From Halonotius aquaticus (GTDB taxonomy: Archaea > Halobacteriota > Halobacteria > Halobacteriales > Haloferacaceae), in the NCBI RefSeq assembly GCF_003605575.1, contig NZ_QKNY01000003.1, positions 151,875 through 215,874 of the forward strand: a stretch of 64,000 bases of DNA, written 5' to 3'. The position numbers were made by a program, and so were the translations under genes. The stretch's first letter is position 1. Each line of letters starts with the position of its first letter. The notes beneath the pieces were generated by a model that was not told where the DNA came from, searched no databases, and saw nothing but the letters and a program-made list of their open reading frames with translations. Below are positions 16,170 to 25,396 of this stretch, piece after piece.

Positions 16170-17998
16170 TGACCGCCCCGTTGACCGCCGTTCCGCCGGG
16201 GGTCGTCCTGCTGGCGGTCGCCGTCCTCGTCGCGCTGCTGCCGCGCCGCACCGGCCACGCGCTGGGTATCGCTGCCTCCGCCGTGACGCTGGTGTGGGTG
16301 TGGACGATCCCTGCGGGAGCATACCTCCAAACCCAGTTCCTCGGCTTCGAGGCGGTGCTGTTCAACGTCGATCAGTTCTCCCGACTGATGGGGATCATCT
16401 TCGCACTCATCGGCGTCGTCGCCGTACTGTACTCCTACGCCAGCGAGGCCGAGAGCCTGCAAACTGCGTTCGCGCTCTCGTATGTCGCCACCAGCTTCGG
16501 GGCCGTCTTCGCCGGCGACTGGCTCACGCTCATCTTCTGCTGGGAGCTGATGGCCGTCACCAGCACGCTGCTCGTCTGGCACTATCGCGGGAAGGCAGTG
16601 CGAGCGGGCTACCGCTACGCCATCTTCCACGGGATCGGCGGCACGCTGCTGATGGCCGCCATTCTCCAGACCTACGAGGCGAAAAGCACCTTCCTCTTCG
16701 CGTCGGTGCCTGGCGGCCCTGAGGTGGCTGGCATCGCTGCCGGCCTGCCGGCCGCACTCGCGGCCATCGGGATCGGTGTCAACGTCGGCTTCATCGGCCT
16801 GCACACCTGGCTTCCGGATACCTACCCCCGACCGCATATCGCCGCCAGCGTCTTCCTCTGTGTGTTCACGACGAAGACCGGTGTCTACGGGATGTACCGG
16901 GCGTTCCCGGAGGGCCACCTCGCCATCGCCTACATGGGCGGCGGGATGGCCGTCTTCGGGGCGACGTTCGCGCTGTTCCAAAACGACATGCGACGGCTGC
17001 TCTCGTATCACATTCAGTCGCAGGTCGGCTACATGATCGCTGGCGTCGGCATCGGCGGCGCGCTGGCGCAGTCCGGCGCGTTCGCCCACGTCTTCAATCA
17101 CATCCTCTACAAGGGACTGCTGTTCATGACTGCCGGCGTCGTCGTCTACCGGACAGGCGAGGAGAACCTGAAGAAACTCGGCGGGCTGGCACGGGAGATG
17201 CCGATCACCGCCGGCGCGTTCACGGTTGCCGCGCTGTCGATCGCCGGCTTCCCCGGGTTCAACGGCTTCGTCAGCAAGGGGATCATCATCTCGGCGAGTC
17301 ACTACGCCTTCGGTGCGGGGCCGCTCCCGATCGGTGAGTACCACACGCTCGAATGGCTGCTGTTGCTCGGTGGGATTGGCACCTTCATGTCGTTCATCAA
17401 GTTCGGCTACTACGCCTTCTTCCATGGCACTCATGACGGCAGCGTCGCCGACGCGAATACCGGCCAAAGCGTCGCCATGCTGGCGGTGGCAGGACTCTGT
17501 GTCTTCTACGGGATTGCCGTCCCCACATTCCCGCTTGCGTCGATCCTGCCTGCCAACGTCGGGCTGTTCGGTCTCCTGCCGTTCGACGTGACAAGCGACG
17601 CTGTTGTCGCACATGTGTACAAAACCTATACCGTCGGTCACATCGTCGAGGGCGTCGTCCTTGCGGCCGCAGGGCTGATCGGCTTCCGACTCACGAAGAA
17701 ACCGCTCTCGAAACTCGGTCGCGTGCCCGATATTGATGCGATCTACAATCGAGTCGTCTTCTACGGTGGCCGCAGTGTGATCGTCGGCGTCACCGAACTC
17801 TACGCTGCCGTTGATCGCGCTGTGATGGGTGCCATCGCCCGCGCCAAAGCCGTCGGCACCGACCCGCAGGCGACCGTCCAGCGCCTCGGCTTCGGCAGCG
17901 ACGAGCAGCCGCCGATACTTCGCTCGGGGATCGGGCGGAGCGTCTTCGTGTTGCTCGCGGTGGTGAGTCTCGCCGTGGCGATCCTGTTGCTCGGCTAG
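16169..17998 (+). CDS. Mrp antiporter D/A-type subunit, third copy
   Basis: 609 aa from ATG 16169, which overlaps the preceding TGA by one base. About 15 helices. Family features: ADWLTLIFCWELMAVTSTLLVW-type segment with the buried glutamate, GVNVGFIGLHTWLPDTYPRPHIAASVFLCVFTTKTGVYGMYR, and FQNDMRRLLSYHIQSQVGYM. The C-terminal ~120 residues add a helix and a soluble connector (KPLSKLGRVPDIDAIYNRVVFYGGR) before a last helix. It ends the operon. Three antiporter-like subunits beside the small subunits is the usual haloarchaeal Mrp layout. Confidence 0.9.
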   Translation: MTAPLTAVPPGVVLLAVAVLVALLPRRTGHALGIAASAVTLVWVWTIPAGAYLQTQFLGFEAVLFNVDQFSRLMGIIFALIGVVAVLYSYASEAESLQTAFALSYVATSFGAVFAGDWLTLIFCWELMAVTSTLLVWHYRGKAVRAGYRYAIFHGIGGTLLMAAILQTYEAKSTFLFASVPGGPEVAGIAAGLPAALAAIGIGVNVGFIGLHTWLPDTYPRPHIAASVFLCVFTTKTGVYGMYRAFPEGHLAIAYMGGGMAVFGATFALFQNDMRRLLSYHIQSQVGYMIAGVGIGGALAQSGAFAHVFNHILYKGLLFMTAGVVVYRTGEENLKKLGGLAREMPITAGAFTVAALSIAGFPGFNGFVSKGIIISASHYAFGAGPLPIGEYHTLEWLLLLGGIGTFMSFIKFGYYAFFHGTHDGSVADANTGQSVAMLAVAGLCVFYGIAVPTFPLASILPANVGLFGLLPFDVTSDAVVAHVYKTYTVGHIVEGVVLAAAGLIGFRLTKKPLSKLGRVPDIDAIYNRVVFYGGRSVIVGVTELYAAVDRAVMGAIARAKAVGTDPQATVQRLGFGSDEQPPILRSGIGRSVFVLLAVVSLAVAILLLG

Positions 17999-18039
17999 GG
18001 GATGGAAACGGTTTTTCGCCGGCCACCCGAAGCCGCCGT

Positions 18040-19308
18040 ATGAGCTACCGAGTCATCGCGGATCTCTCGCCGGCCGAACGGACGGCCTTCTTCGAGCGCG
18101 ACGCCGGCATCGACGCAGTTCGGAGCGACGCCGCCGGTATCATCGACCGCGTCAGCACGGAGGGCGATGTCGCGCTGCGTGACCTCGCCTCGAAGTATGA
18201 CGATGTCGAGGTCGGCAACCTCGACGTTACCGATCTCGCCGAACGCGCCCACGAGGATGTTGACGACGAGATTCTCGATGCTATCAAGACCGCCGCCGCC
18301 AACATCCGCGAGTTCCACGAGCGACAGGTGCCCGACGACTGGCGCGAGAACTTCGACGGCCGCGAACTCGGCCGCCGGTTCCGCCCGCTTTCGGCGGTCG
18401 GCGTCTACGCGCCCGGCGGCACCGCCGCCTACCCCTCCAGCGTGCTGATGGGCGTCATCCCAGCCAAAATTGCTGGCGTCGACCACGTTGCCGTCGCTAC
18501 GCCGCCGGCCGACCCCATGAACCCGGTTACGCTCGCAGCAGCCCACGAAGCGGGTGCAGATGCGATCTACGCCGCCGGCGGCGCGCAAGCGATCGCGGCC
18601 CTCGCCTACGGCACCGAAACGGTCACCCCAGTACAGAAGATCGTTGGCCCGGGCAACAAGTGGGTGACCGCCGCGAAGGCCGAGGTTCGCGGCGACGTGG
18701 AGATCGACTTTCTCGCCGGGCCCAGCGAGATCCTTGTCGTCTGCGACGAGACAGCTGACCCAGAGCTTGTCGCCAGCGACCTGATCGCCCAAGCCGAACA
18801 CGACCCCAACGCCTCCGCGGTCGCTGTTACCGCCGACGAGGCCACCGCTGAGGCGATCGACGATGCGCTCGATGAGCAGGTAGAGGAACGCGACCGCGCC
18901 GAGATCATCAGTGACGCCCTCGACAACGACGCCAGCGGCGTCCTCTTGGCGCGATCGATGTCGGAAGCCGTGTTGTTCGCCGAGGAGTACGCTGCCGAAC
19001 ACCTCTCGATTCAGGCCGACGACGACGAGGCGATCCTCGATCGGATCGACTCGGCGGGCAGCGTTTTTCTCGGCCCGAACACGCCGGTGGCTGCCGGTGA
19101 CTACGCCTCCGGCACGAACCACGTCCTCCCAACTAACGGCGGCGCAAAACGGTTCGGTGGGCTCTCAGTCGACGCCTTCCTGCGGTCGACGACAGTCCAG
19201 CGACTCGATTCGGAGGGCCTCGACGAGCTCTCGAAGTCGATCACGACGCTCGCGGAGGCCGAAGGGCTGGAAGCCCACGCCGAAAGCGTTCGCCGCCGCT
19301 TCGAGTAA
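18040..19308 (+). CDS. hisD: Histidinol dehydrogenase
   Basis: 422 aa. It oxidises L-histidinol to L-histidine in two NAD-dependent steps, the last step of histidine synthesis. Signature blocks are present: RFRPLSAVGVYAPGGTAAYPSSVLM, the NAD/metal-region GGAQAIAALAYGTETV, KIVGPGNKWVTAAKAEV, FLAGPSEILVVCDE, EHDPNASA, and EYAAEHLSIQ with the catalytic Glu-His pair. Full length. It stands alone, 41 bp after the Mrp operon, with a GGTTTTTCG promoter-like stretch just upstream of the ATG; no other his genes are in the window. Confidence 0.96.
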   Translation: MSYRVIADLSPAERTAFFERDAGIDAVRSDAAGIIDRVSTEGDVALRDLASKYDDVEVGNLDVTDLAERAHEDVDDEILDAIKTAAANIREFHERQVPDDWRENFDGRELGRRFRPLSAVGVYAPGGTAAYPSSVLMGVIPAKIAGVDHVAVATPPADPMNPVTLAAAHEAGADAIYAAGGAQAIAALAYGTETVTPVQKIVGPGNKWVTAAKAEVRGDVEIDFLAGPSEILVVCDETADPELVASDLIAQAEHDPNASAVAVTADEATAEAIDDALDEQVEERDRAEIISDALDNDASGVLLARSMSEAVLFAEEYAAEHLSIQADDDEAILDRIDSAGSVFLGPNTPVAAGDYASGTNHVLPTNGGAKRFGGLSVDAFLRSTTVQRLDSEGLDELSKSITTLAEAEGLEAHAESVRRRFE

Positions 19309-19366
19309 TGGCTCCTGATTACGTTTCGCCGTCACTGTTAACAGGCTCGGCTGACGATGGCTGGGT

Positions 19367-19732
19367 ATGAGCACGAGCACCGCCGACGGCAGCCCCGAGG
19401 AGGCCGTCGAAGTCACGGAGCAGGCTGCCGAAAAGGCCCTCGCGTTGATGCAAGGTGAAGGGATGGACACCGATGTCGGCGGCCTCCGGCTGTTCGTCCA
19501 ACAGGGCGGCTGTGCCGGCCTCTCCTATGGGATGCGCTTCGACGACGAGCCAGAGGACGACGACACGATCACCGTTCATCATGGCCTGCGTGTCTTTGTC
19601 GATCCCTCAAGCCTGAACTACATCGGCGGCAGCAGCCTCCAGTACGAGGACGGGCTGCAGGCCGAAGGGTTCCACGTCGAAAATCCCAATGTCGTCTCCG
19701 AGTGCGGCTGCGGTGAAAGTTTCAGAACCTGA
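19367..19732 (+). CDS. A-type iron-sulfur cluster carrier (IscA/ErpA family)
   Basis: 121 aa. The A-type carrier signature is complete: GGLRLFVQQGGCAGLSYGMRF with the first ligand cysteine, and the C-terminal SECGCGESF with two more. It would accept Fe-S clusters from a scaffold such as SufBC and hand them to apo-proteins in the cytoplasm. The N-terminal ~15 residues are an acidic haloarchaeal extension. It is monocistronic as far as can be seen. Candidate clients in the window include the XPD/DinG-like helicase. Confidence 0.93.
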   Translation: MSTSTADGSPEEAVEVTEQAAEKALALMQGEGMDTDVGGLRLFVQQGGCAGLSYGMRFDDEPEDDDTITVHHGLRVFVDPSSLNYIGGSSLQYEDGLQAEGFHVENPNVVSECGCGESFRT

Positions 19733-19807
19733 GGCGATTTGTTTCGTTTCGGCCACAACGCGGCTGGTGTGGCTGGGTTTTTACGATCCGAGCCCAACGT
19801 GTCACTA

Positions 19808-20134
19808 ATGGCAGCGAGGCCGCCCCAAAATGAGACGTCGGAGCCCGAAGTAATCGCGTTCGGCATCGCCGCGCTCGCCGCCCGGCTTGAGACAGCCGAT
19901 ATCGACTACCCGGCGACAAGCCGCGATGTCTGTGCGGCCGTCGCCGACACCGAGATTCCGGTTGACAGCACCGGCAACACCGTTGAGTTGGCGACCGCAC
20001 TCGACCGCCTGCCCCAAGATGAGTTCGCCAAGCAATCGGAGCTGCTTGATATGCTACATCCGGTCTTTGAGGAACAGCGCAAACAGGCCGCCACAAGCGT
20101 TGTTGGTCGACTCCGGGCCCTGTTGCCGATCTAA
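19808..20134 (+). CDS. Conserved-looking small haloarchaeal protein
   Basis: 108 aa from ATG 19808, which follows a TTTTTACG TATA-like box about 25 nt upstream and so fits a leaderless start. It is acidic and mainly helical (VIAFGIAALAARLETADI, TVELATALDRLPQDEFAKQSELLDMLHPVFEEQRK). The pattern of a short N-terminal helical domain followed by an amphipathic helix suggests a protein-protein or nucleic-acid adaptor, but no family is recognised with confidence. It converges on the glycosyltransferase. Confidence 0.65.
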   Translation: MAARPPQNETSEPEVIAFGIAALAARLETADIDYPATSRDVCAAVADTEIPVDSTGNTVELATALDRLPQDEFAKQSELLDMLHPVFEEQRKQAATSVVGRLRALLPI

Positions 20135-20157
20135 CCGGTCAATCTAATTGCCGGTTG

Positions 20158-21168
20158 TTATCGATCTGACTTGGCGACCGGCTGGTCAGCCTCGCCCTCT
20201 GTCGGCGTCGGCTCCGGTCGGTCTGTCGTCGTTGCTGATCGGTCGTCGGTGAGACTGCTGTCGAGGCGATCGATCCGGTCGCGCTGTTCGCGATGCAGCG
20301 ACTGGATCATATCCGCAAGGAAGCCGAAAATCAGGAGTTGCACACCGAGCAGCAGCATCGCAACCCCGCCGATAGCGATAAGCTGGTGGCTGATATTGAC
20401 AGTAAGCCACCGCCAGATGACAAACGCCAGCATGACGACGCCGACGGTCGTCGAGCCGAGGCCAACGCTGCCGAAATAAAACAGCGGGTTGTTGGTTTTC
20501 GCGTTTCGGTACAGTTCAAGCAGGATGATGCTACCGTCCTTGATCGGATGGAGGTTGGTCGCCGAGCCATCGGGTCGGGGGCGGTAGGTGATCGGGACGA
20601 CCGTAGTGGTGATGCCATGCTTCGCACACTGGATCGCCATCTCGGTTTCGATACCGAAGCCGTCGGCCGTCAGCGTCAGTCGCTCGAAGGAATCGGTTGT
20701 GAACGCACGGTAGCCTGAAAGGATGTCGACGTAGTTCTCGCCATAGATCACGCGGAAGATAGTGTTGAAAAAGCGGTTGCCGATCTTGTTGAGCGACGTC
20801 ATCGCGCCGGACTGCATGTCGGCAAACCGGTTGCCGATGACGTGGTCGGCCTCACCGGCGATCAGTGGCTCCAACATCGCCTCGGCGTCGGCGGCGCGGT
20901 AGGTCATGTCGGCATCGACCATGAGGACGTACGGCGCGTCGATGTGGGCGACAGCCTGCCGAACCGCCTGCCCCTTGCCGCTGCCGGTCTGGGTGATGAC
21001 CGTTGCACCGGCCTCCGTGGCGAGCTCCCGTGTCCCATCACTGGAGCCGCCATCGATGACGAGAATATCGGTGAAGCCGGCGGCCTGATAGCTGGTGATC
21101 ACATCGGTGATCGTCGTGGCCTCGTTGAGCGCCGGCAGCAGGATACAGACATCCGCACTCGAAGCCAT
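20158..21168 (-). CDS. aglJ: AglJ-like dolichol-phosphate hexosyltransferase
   Basis: 336 aa. GT-A fold, family 2: [18 protein letters not shown] at the N-terminus, [10 protein letters not shown], and the metal-binding DAD motif in YVLMVDADM, then [30 protein letters not shown]. Two membrane helices lie at about 240-262 and 268-290, followed by a charged C-terminal tail of about 45 residues. In Haloferax, AglJ loads the first hexose onto dolichol phosphate for S-layer N-glycosylation. The close architecture and the NPLFYFGS segment support AglJ over a generic DPM synthase, but other agl genes are not beside it. Confidence 0.8.
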   Translation of the reverse strand: MASSADVCILLPALNEATTITDVITSYQAAGFTDILVIDGGSSDGTRELATEAGATVITQTGSGKGQAVRQAVAHIDAPYVLMVDADMTYRAADAEAMLEPLIAGEADHVIGNRFADMQSGAMTSLNKIGNRFFNTIFRVIYGENYVDILSGYRAFTTDSFERLTLTADGFGIETEMAIQCAKHGITTTVVPITYRPRPDGSATNLHPIKDGSIILLELYRNAKTNNPLFYFGSVGLGSTTVGVVMLAFVIWRWLTVNISHQLIAIGGVAMLLLGVQLLIFGFLADMIQSLHREQRDRIDRLDSSLTDDRSATTTDRPEPTPTEGEADQPVAKSDR

Positions 21169-21280
21169 TGTCGTGGTGTCGGCACCCGAGCCCTAAAACC
21201 CTGTGTGGTTGCAGGCGGGTGGGCCGCGTTGGTGCCGCCCCATGCGTTGTGTGGCCACGTCGATCCGTCGGGATGGACAG

Positions 21281-21288
21281 GATTTTAA
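21281..21288 (+). promoter_or_regulatory. TATA-like box of the L39e-L31e-IF6 operon
   Basis: The sequence ATTTTAAG lies about 27-34 nt before the L39e ATG at 21315 within otherwise GC-rich DNA, matching the spacing of an archaeal TATA element for a very short leader. Assigned by eye only. Confidence 0.4.
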
Positions 21289-21314
21289 GCGGTGCTGTCC
21301 GAGAAGCTGGTACT

Positions 21315-21467
21315 ATGGGAAAGAAATCGAAAGCGCAGAAAAAGCGGCTGGCGAAGCTTGACCGCCAGAACCGACGGGTGCCGACGTGGGTCATGATGAA
21401 AACCGATATGGAAGTTTCGCGCAACGCGAAACGCCGCAACTGGCGGCGGGGCGACACTGACGAGTAA
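21315..21467 (+). CDS. rpl39e: 50S ribosomal protein L39e
   Basis: 50 aa, strongly basic in an otherwise acidic proteome: [20 protein letters not shown], then [24 protein letters not shown]. This is the complete L39e, which lines the polypeptide exit tunnel of the archaeal large subunit. Start at ATG 21315; earlier codons of the frame are spurious. First gene of a conserved L39e-L31e-IF6-L18Ae-PfdA-FtsY cluster, ending 2 bp before L31e. Confidence 0.97.
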   Translation: MGKKSKAQKKRLAKLDRQNRRVPTWVMMKTDMEVSRNAKRRNWRRGDTDE

Positions 21468-21469
21468 CG

Positions 21470-21745
21470 ATGAGTACGAGTGATTTCGAGGAGCGCGTCG
21501 AGACGGTGCCGCTCCGCGGCGTGAAGGCTGTCCCGACCCAAGAGCGTGCCGACCGCGCGATGACAATCATCCGCGAGCACCTCGCACAGCATTTCAACGT
21601 CACCGAAGACGAGGTTCGGCTCGATCCCTCAATCAACGAGGCGGTCTGGGAGAACGGCCGACAGAACCCACCATCGAAGCTCCGGGTTCGTGCGGCCCGG
21701 TTCGTCGAAGACGACGAGACGATCGTCGAAGCGGAACTCGCCTAA
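21470..21745 (+). CDS. rpl31e: 50S ribosomal protein L31e
   Basis: 91 aa: ERVETVPLRGVKAVPTQERADRAMTIIREHLAQHFNV, then DPSINEAVWENGRQNPPSKLRVRAAR, the L31e signature. It sits near the exit of the peptide tunnel, close to where SRP and chaperones dock, which fits its clustering with ftsY and prefoldin. Acidic C-terminus (EDDETIVEAELA) as usual in halophiles. It starts 2 bp after L39e and ends 6 bp before IF-6. Confidence 0.97.
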   Translation: MSTSDFEERVETVPLRGVKAVPTQERADRAMTIIREHLAQHFNVTEDEVRLDPSINEAVWENGRQNPPSKLRVRAARFVEDDETIVEAELA

Positions 21746-21751
21746 CGCACC

Positions 21752-22417
21752 GTGTTACGCACGTCTGTTGCCGGCTCGCCGTACGTCGGTGTCTTCGCGC
21801 ATGCGAGCACCGGCTGTCTGCTCGTCCGGCGTGATATCGACGACGAGACAGCCGAGGCGATCGCCGACGAACTCGGCGTCACAGCGGTATCGACGACGAT
21901 CGGTGGCTCGGGAACGGTCGGCTCGTTGGCTGCCGGCAACGACAGCGGGCTCGTTGTCTCCAGTCAACTCACCGACCGTGAACGGGAGACGATCGCCGAC
22001 GCTGCCGACGGCGTCATCGCCGAACTCCCCGGCCGCATCAACGCTGCCGGCAACGTTGTCCTCGCCAACAACACCGGCGCGTACGTCCATCCTGAGCTCG
22101 ACGACGAGGCGGTCTCGGTCGTCGAGGAGACCCTCGACGTGCCGGTTGTTCGCGGCGGGCTCGGTGATCGACAGACCGTCGGCACCGCTGCCGTCACCAA
22201 CAACACCGGCGTGCTGTGTCACCCGCAAGCGCGGGAGACCGAGTTGACAACGATCGAGGAGCACCTCGATGCCTACGTCGACCTCGGAACCGTCAACTAC
22301 GGGACACCGCTGTTGGGCTCGGGGCTGCTCGCCACCGATGAGGGCTTTGTTGTCGGTGAGGAGACGACCGGCCCGGAGATCGGACGGATCGAAGACACCC
22401 TCGGCTTCATCGAGTAG
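21752..22417 (+). CDS. eif6: Translation initiation factor 6
   Basis: 221 aa from GTG 21752, 6 bp after L31e. The pseudo-fivefold repeat of IF-6 is evident from recurring GN-N/G blocks such as [32 protein letters not shown] and [13 protein letters not shown], and from [16 protein letters not shown]. aIF6 binds the 50S subunit and prevents premature joining with 30S. Full length for the archaeal protein. Confidence 0.96.
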   Translation: MLRTSVAGSPYVGVFAHASTGCLLVRRDIDDETAEAIADELGVTAVSTTIGGSGTVGSLAAGNDSGLVVSSQLTDRERETIADAADGVIAELPGRINAAGNVVLANNTGAYVHPELDDEAVSVVEETLDVPVVRGGLGDRQTVGTAAVTNNTGVLCHPQARETELTTIEEHLDAYVDLGTVNYGTPLLGSGLLATDEGFVVGEETTGPEIGRIEDTLGFIE

Positions 22418-22549
22418 CGGGCCACCGCATCGGCTATCGGTTTTCGCGTACAGTGTCCACTCCACCGCGTCGATGAGTGCCATCGGGGTGTCGGTCAGCC
22501 TCGCCCCGAGTAGGAAGATACTTCCCCGTTGCTGCCGGAACAACGAGGC

Positions 22550-22726
22550 ATGAGTCAGTTTACGATTCGCGGCGAGTTCGACGGCCGAACCGGGCCGCGA
22601 ACCTTCACAAAGGAGATCGACGCCGAAAACGAAAATGTCGCCCGCGAGCACATCCTCTCGCAGTTTGGCAGCGAGCACGGGCTCAAACGAACGCAGGTCA
22701 CGATTCAGGAGGTGTCCGCACAATGA
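22550..22726 (+). CDS. rpl18a: 50S ribosomal protein L18Ae (LX)
   Basis: 58 aa from ATG 22550, matching the short archaeal LX/L18Ae: SQFTIRGEFDGRTGPRTFTKEIDAENENVAREHILSQFGSEH and GLKRTQVTIQEV. An in-frame codon seven residues upstream is less likely because the family begins just before the SxFxIRG strand. The stop overlaps the prefoldin start in ATGA. The 130 bp gap to IF-6 holds no gene. Confidence 0.92.
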   Translation: MSQFTIRGEFDGRTGPRTFTKEIDAENENVAREHILSQFGSEHGLKRTQVTIQEVSAQ

Positions 22727-23196
22727 TGGGAAGCGGTGGCGGCGGTCAGCAGCTCCAGCAACTCCAGAAACAGCTCGAAGCACTCGACGCTGAGGTCGAA
22801 GAACTAGAGGCCGAGATCGACGAGCTCGAAACCGAACACGCCGAGATCGACGAGGCGATCGACGCCCTCGACACCCTCGATAGCGGCTCGACGGTGCAGG
22901 TGCCGATCGGCGGCGACGCCTACCTTCGCGCGGAGATCCAGGATATCGACGAGGTCATCGTCAGCCTCGGCGGCGGCTACGCGGCCGAACAGGAACAAGA
23001 CGACGCCGTCGACGCCCTCCGCTCCAAACAGGACACGATCGAGGAGACCATCGAGGAGACCGAAGCCGAGATCGAGGAGCTCGAAGACGAGACCGAAGAC
23101 CTCGAAAAACAGGCCCAGGCGATTCAACAGCGGATGCAGCAACAGCAGCAACAGCAGATGTCGAAGATGGAAGAGATGCAGGGCGGCGACGAGTAA
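22723..23196 (+). CDS. pfdA: Prefoldin subunit alpha
   Basis: 157 aa from ATG 22723, the first of two adjacent ATGs and in ATGA overlap with L18Ae. Long N-terminal coiled coil (about 10-55, heptads of Leu/Glu), a beta-hairpin centre (STVQVPIGGDAYLRAEI, EVIVSLGGGYAAEQ) and a C-terminal coiled coil (about 100-150) ending in a glutamine run. This is the standard alpha prefoldin layout; the hexamer carries unfolded protein to the thermosome. Very acidic helices reflect halophily. Confidence 0.94.
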   Translation: MMGSGGGGQQLQQLQKQLEALDAEVEELEAEIDELETEHAEIDEAIDALDTLDSGSTVQVPIGGDAYLRAEIQDIDEVIVSLGGGYAAEQEQDDAVDALRSKQDTIEETIEETEAEIEELEDETEDLEKQAQAIQQRMQQQQQQQMSKMEEMQGGDE

Positions 23197-23231
23197 CACC
23201 CACCTGCACCCTGATCTACTGAGGACAAGCC

Positions 23232-24401
23232 GTGTTTGATGGACTCAAAGACAAGCTGAACTCGTTCCGCGAGGATGTCGAGGAAACCGCCGAGGAGGCG
23301 GCCGACGACGCGGACGAGCCAGCCGACGACGTCGATGAATCGACCGCGAGTGCCGACGCTGCCGAAACTGAGGCTGCCGACGCCGAGAGTGTCGCTGTCG
23401 ACGACAATGATTCCGACGACAGCGCGGCCGCGGCTGCTGCCGAGACCGACGCTGAGACACCCAGTAGCGACGAAAGCGATAGCGACGACGCCGACGACTC
23501 GTCATCGGGGCCGGGAACGCTGAAACGCGCGGCCGCCTTCGCGACCGGCAAGGTCATCATCGAGGAAGACGATCTCGAAGATCCACTGTGGGAGCTTGAG
23601 ATGGCCTTGCTGGAGAGCGACGTGGAGATGAGCGTCGCCGAGGAGATCCTCGATACCGTCGAGGAGACGATGATCGGCGAGACGCGCAAGCAGGTCGAAA
23701 CGACCGGCGAACTCGTCGAGCGCGCGCTCCACGACGCCCTCGTCGATGTGATCAGCGTCGGCCAGTTCGACTTCGACGAGCGAATCGCCGAGGCGGACAA
23801 ACCGATCACGATCGTCTTCACCGGCGTCAACGGCGTCGGTAAGACAACCTCGATCGCCAAGCTTTCGGAATATCTGGCTGATCGCGGCTACTCGTCGGTC
23901 ATGGCCAACGGCGACACCTACCGCGCCGGCGCGAACGAACAGCTTCAACAGCACGCCGAGAATCTCGACCGAAAGATCATCACCCACGAGCAGGGTGGCG
24001 ATCCCGCCGCCGTCATCTACGACGGCGTCGAGTACGCCGAGGCCAACGACGTGGATGTCGTCCTCGGCGACACAGCAGGACGGCTCCACACCAGCGACGA
24101 CCTGATGTCACAGCTCGAAAAGATCGACCGCGTCGTCGACCCTGATATGACGCTGTTCGTTGACGAGGCCGTCGCCGGCCAGGACGCCGTCATGCGCGCC
24201 CAGGAGTTCAACGACGCCGCCGCAATCGACGGGACGATCCTGACGAAAGCGGATGTCGATGCCTCCGGCGGCGCGGCGATCTCGATCGCCTACGTCACCG
24301 GGAAACCGATTCTCTTCCTTGGAACCGGGCAGGGGTACGAGCATATCGAGCCCTTCGAGCCGGAGGAACTGGTCGATCAGTTGCTCGGCAACGACGAGTA
24401 G
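23232..24401 (+). CDS. ftsY: Signal recognition particle receptor FtsY
   Basis: 389 aa from GTG 23232. Residues 1-95 are an extremely acidic, Ala/Asp/Glu/Ser-rich A domain. The N domain follows, then the G domain with P-loop GVNGVGKTTS, ANGDTYRAGANEQL, VVLGDTAGRLHTSDDLM, LTKADVDASGGAA and the closing PILFLGTGQGYEHIEPF. It docks SRP-ribosome complexes at the membrane. Last gene of the L39e-to-FtsY cluster, 35 bp after pfdA. The partner srp54 is 2.7 kb downstream. Confidence 0.96.
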   Translation: MFDGLKDKLNSFREDVEETAEEAADDADEPADDVDESTASADAAETEAADAESVAVDDNDSDDSAAAAAAETDAETPSSDESDSDDADDSSSGPGTLKRAAAFATGKVIIEEDDLEDPLWELEMALLESDVEMSVAEEILDTVEETMIGETRKQVETTGELVERALHDALVDVISVGQFDFDERIAEADKPITIVFTGVNGVGKTTSIAKLSEYLADRGYSSVMANGDTYRAGANEQLQQHAENLDRKIITHEQGGDPAAVIYDGVEYAEANDVDVVLGDTAGRLHTSDDLMSQLEKIDRVVDPDMTLFVDEAVAGQDAVMRAQEFNDAAAIDGTILTKADVDASGGAAISIAYVTGKPILFLGTGQGYEHIEPFEPEELVDQLLGNDE

Positions 24402-24484
24402 AGCGGTCTGATCGCTGCTTTTGACGAACAAAACTGTAGACCTGTGGCGTAGCCGCCGGCCTGTGTTCTGATTGTAGGTGGTGT

Positions 24485-25345
24485 TCAGGCAGAGATCTCT
24501 CGCTCAACAAGCTCCCACGACTCGATCGTGGGCTGACTACAGTACACACTGCGGTTGCCGGTCTGACTATCGGCCAACCGCGGGTCGCCAGCGAGTGCCA
24601 TTGCGATCGAAAGGCGATCCGTGATCGGTTGTTCGTACTCGATGACCAGCTCAACGGTTTGGGGCTCACTGAAACATTCCCTGCCGGGTGGCGAAAGCAG
24701 ATTCGAGCCGACGGCCGGTTGGTCGGCGACGAGCAGATACGTCCGCTCCCAGCCCCTCGCCCACGTCGGCGTCGTCGGCGTGATCTGGCCGATCTGCTCG
24801 ACCTCGTGGGCCGTTGTGAGAAATCCGTCGTCGATGTACGCTCGCAGCGGGCGCATGCGAATGTCACTGTTGTTCTGCAGTGTGAGCTCGATGCTGTTGA
24901 CGATGTCGACGCTACTGTTGTTTTCAAGGCTGAGCTCGTAGTCGAGATCGATCGTCGGCTGCCACGGCCGCCGCGTCAGTTCCGTCTCCCCGTCGTAGAG
25001 CACGAGCTCATGATCGAGTGATTCGACAGTTGCGATCGGGTGAAGGATGGCATCAACCCCGTCCTCCAGTGGTACACGGACAAAGCGTTGCTCCGGACGG
25101 AGCTGTGTCTGAAAGACGCTGTTACCCGATTCGGTGACAACGACCAGCCGCGTCGCGCCGTGATCCTCGACCAGTTCGACAAGGAGGTCGACAACGCGAG
25201 GATTGGCGCGTTGTTCGGTACTGAGCGAGGCGATGTATGTCGGCTCCGAAGCTAGTGCTGTTTCACTCGCCGCACAGCCGCCAAGCGCGGTCGCCACCCC
25301 GGCGGCGAGTGTGCCCACCACCGCACGCCGCGAAACCGGACTCAC
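24485..25345 (-). CDS. Tat-exported lipoprotein of unknown function
   Basis: 286 aa. N-terminus SRRAVVGTLAAGVATALGGC: twin arginine at 6-7, hydrophobic core, and a lipobox ending at Cys24, so export by Tat and lipid anchoring are predicted. The mature part is beta-rich and polar (YELSLENNSSVDIVNSIELTLQNNSDIRMRPLRAYIDDGF), suggesting an Ig-like or similar extracellular fold with possible N-glycosylation sequons (ENNSS, QNNSD). No known domain recognised. It is convergent with ftsY and in the same direction as the downstream-placed subtilase, with 51 bp between them. Confidence 0.8.
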   Translation of the reverse strand: MSPVSRRAVVGTLAAGVATALGGCAASETALASEPTYIASLSTEQRANPRVVDLLVELVEDHGATRLVVVTESGNSVFQTQLRPEQRFVRVPLEDGVDAILHPIATVESLDHELVLYDGETELTRRPWQPTIDLDYELSLENNSSVDIVNSIELTLQNNSDIRMRPLRAYIDDGFLTTAHEVEQIGQITPTTPTWARGWERTYLLVADQPAVGSNLLSPPGRECFSEPQTVELVIEYEQPITDRLSIAMALAGDPRLADSQTGNRSVYCSQPTIESWELVEREISA

Positions 25346-25396
25346 AGATCTCCCTTGCCGCTGAGAAAATAAACCGGCATCGCTGCCGCGTTGCGA

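Noticed and set aside
15962..17641. A 559-codon minus-strand frame under the Mrp operon
   Set aside because: GC-rich third positions make long antisense frames likely; the plus-strand Mrp subunit is clearly real.
23110..23170. CAG/CAA-rich repeat at the end of the prefoldin gene
   Set aside because: It encodes a glutamine run inside the coiled-coil C-terminus of prefoldin alpha, so it is not an independent repeat element.
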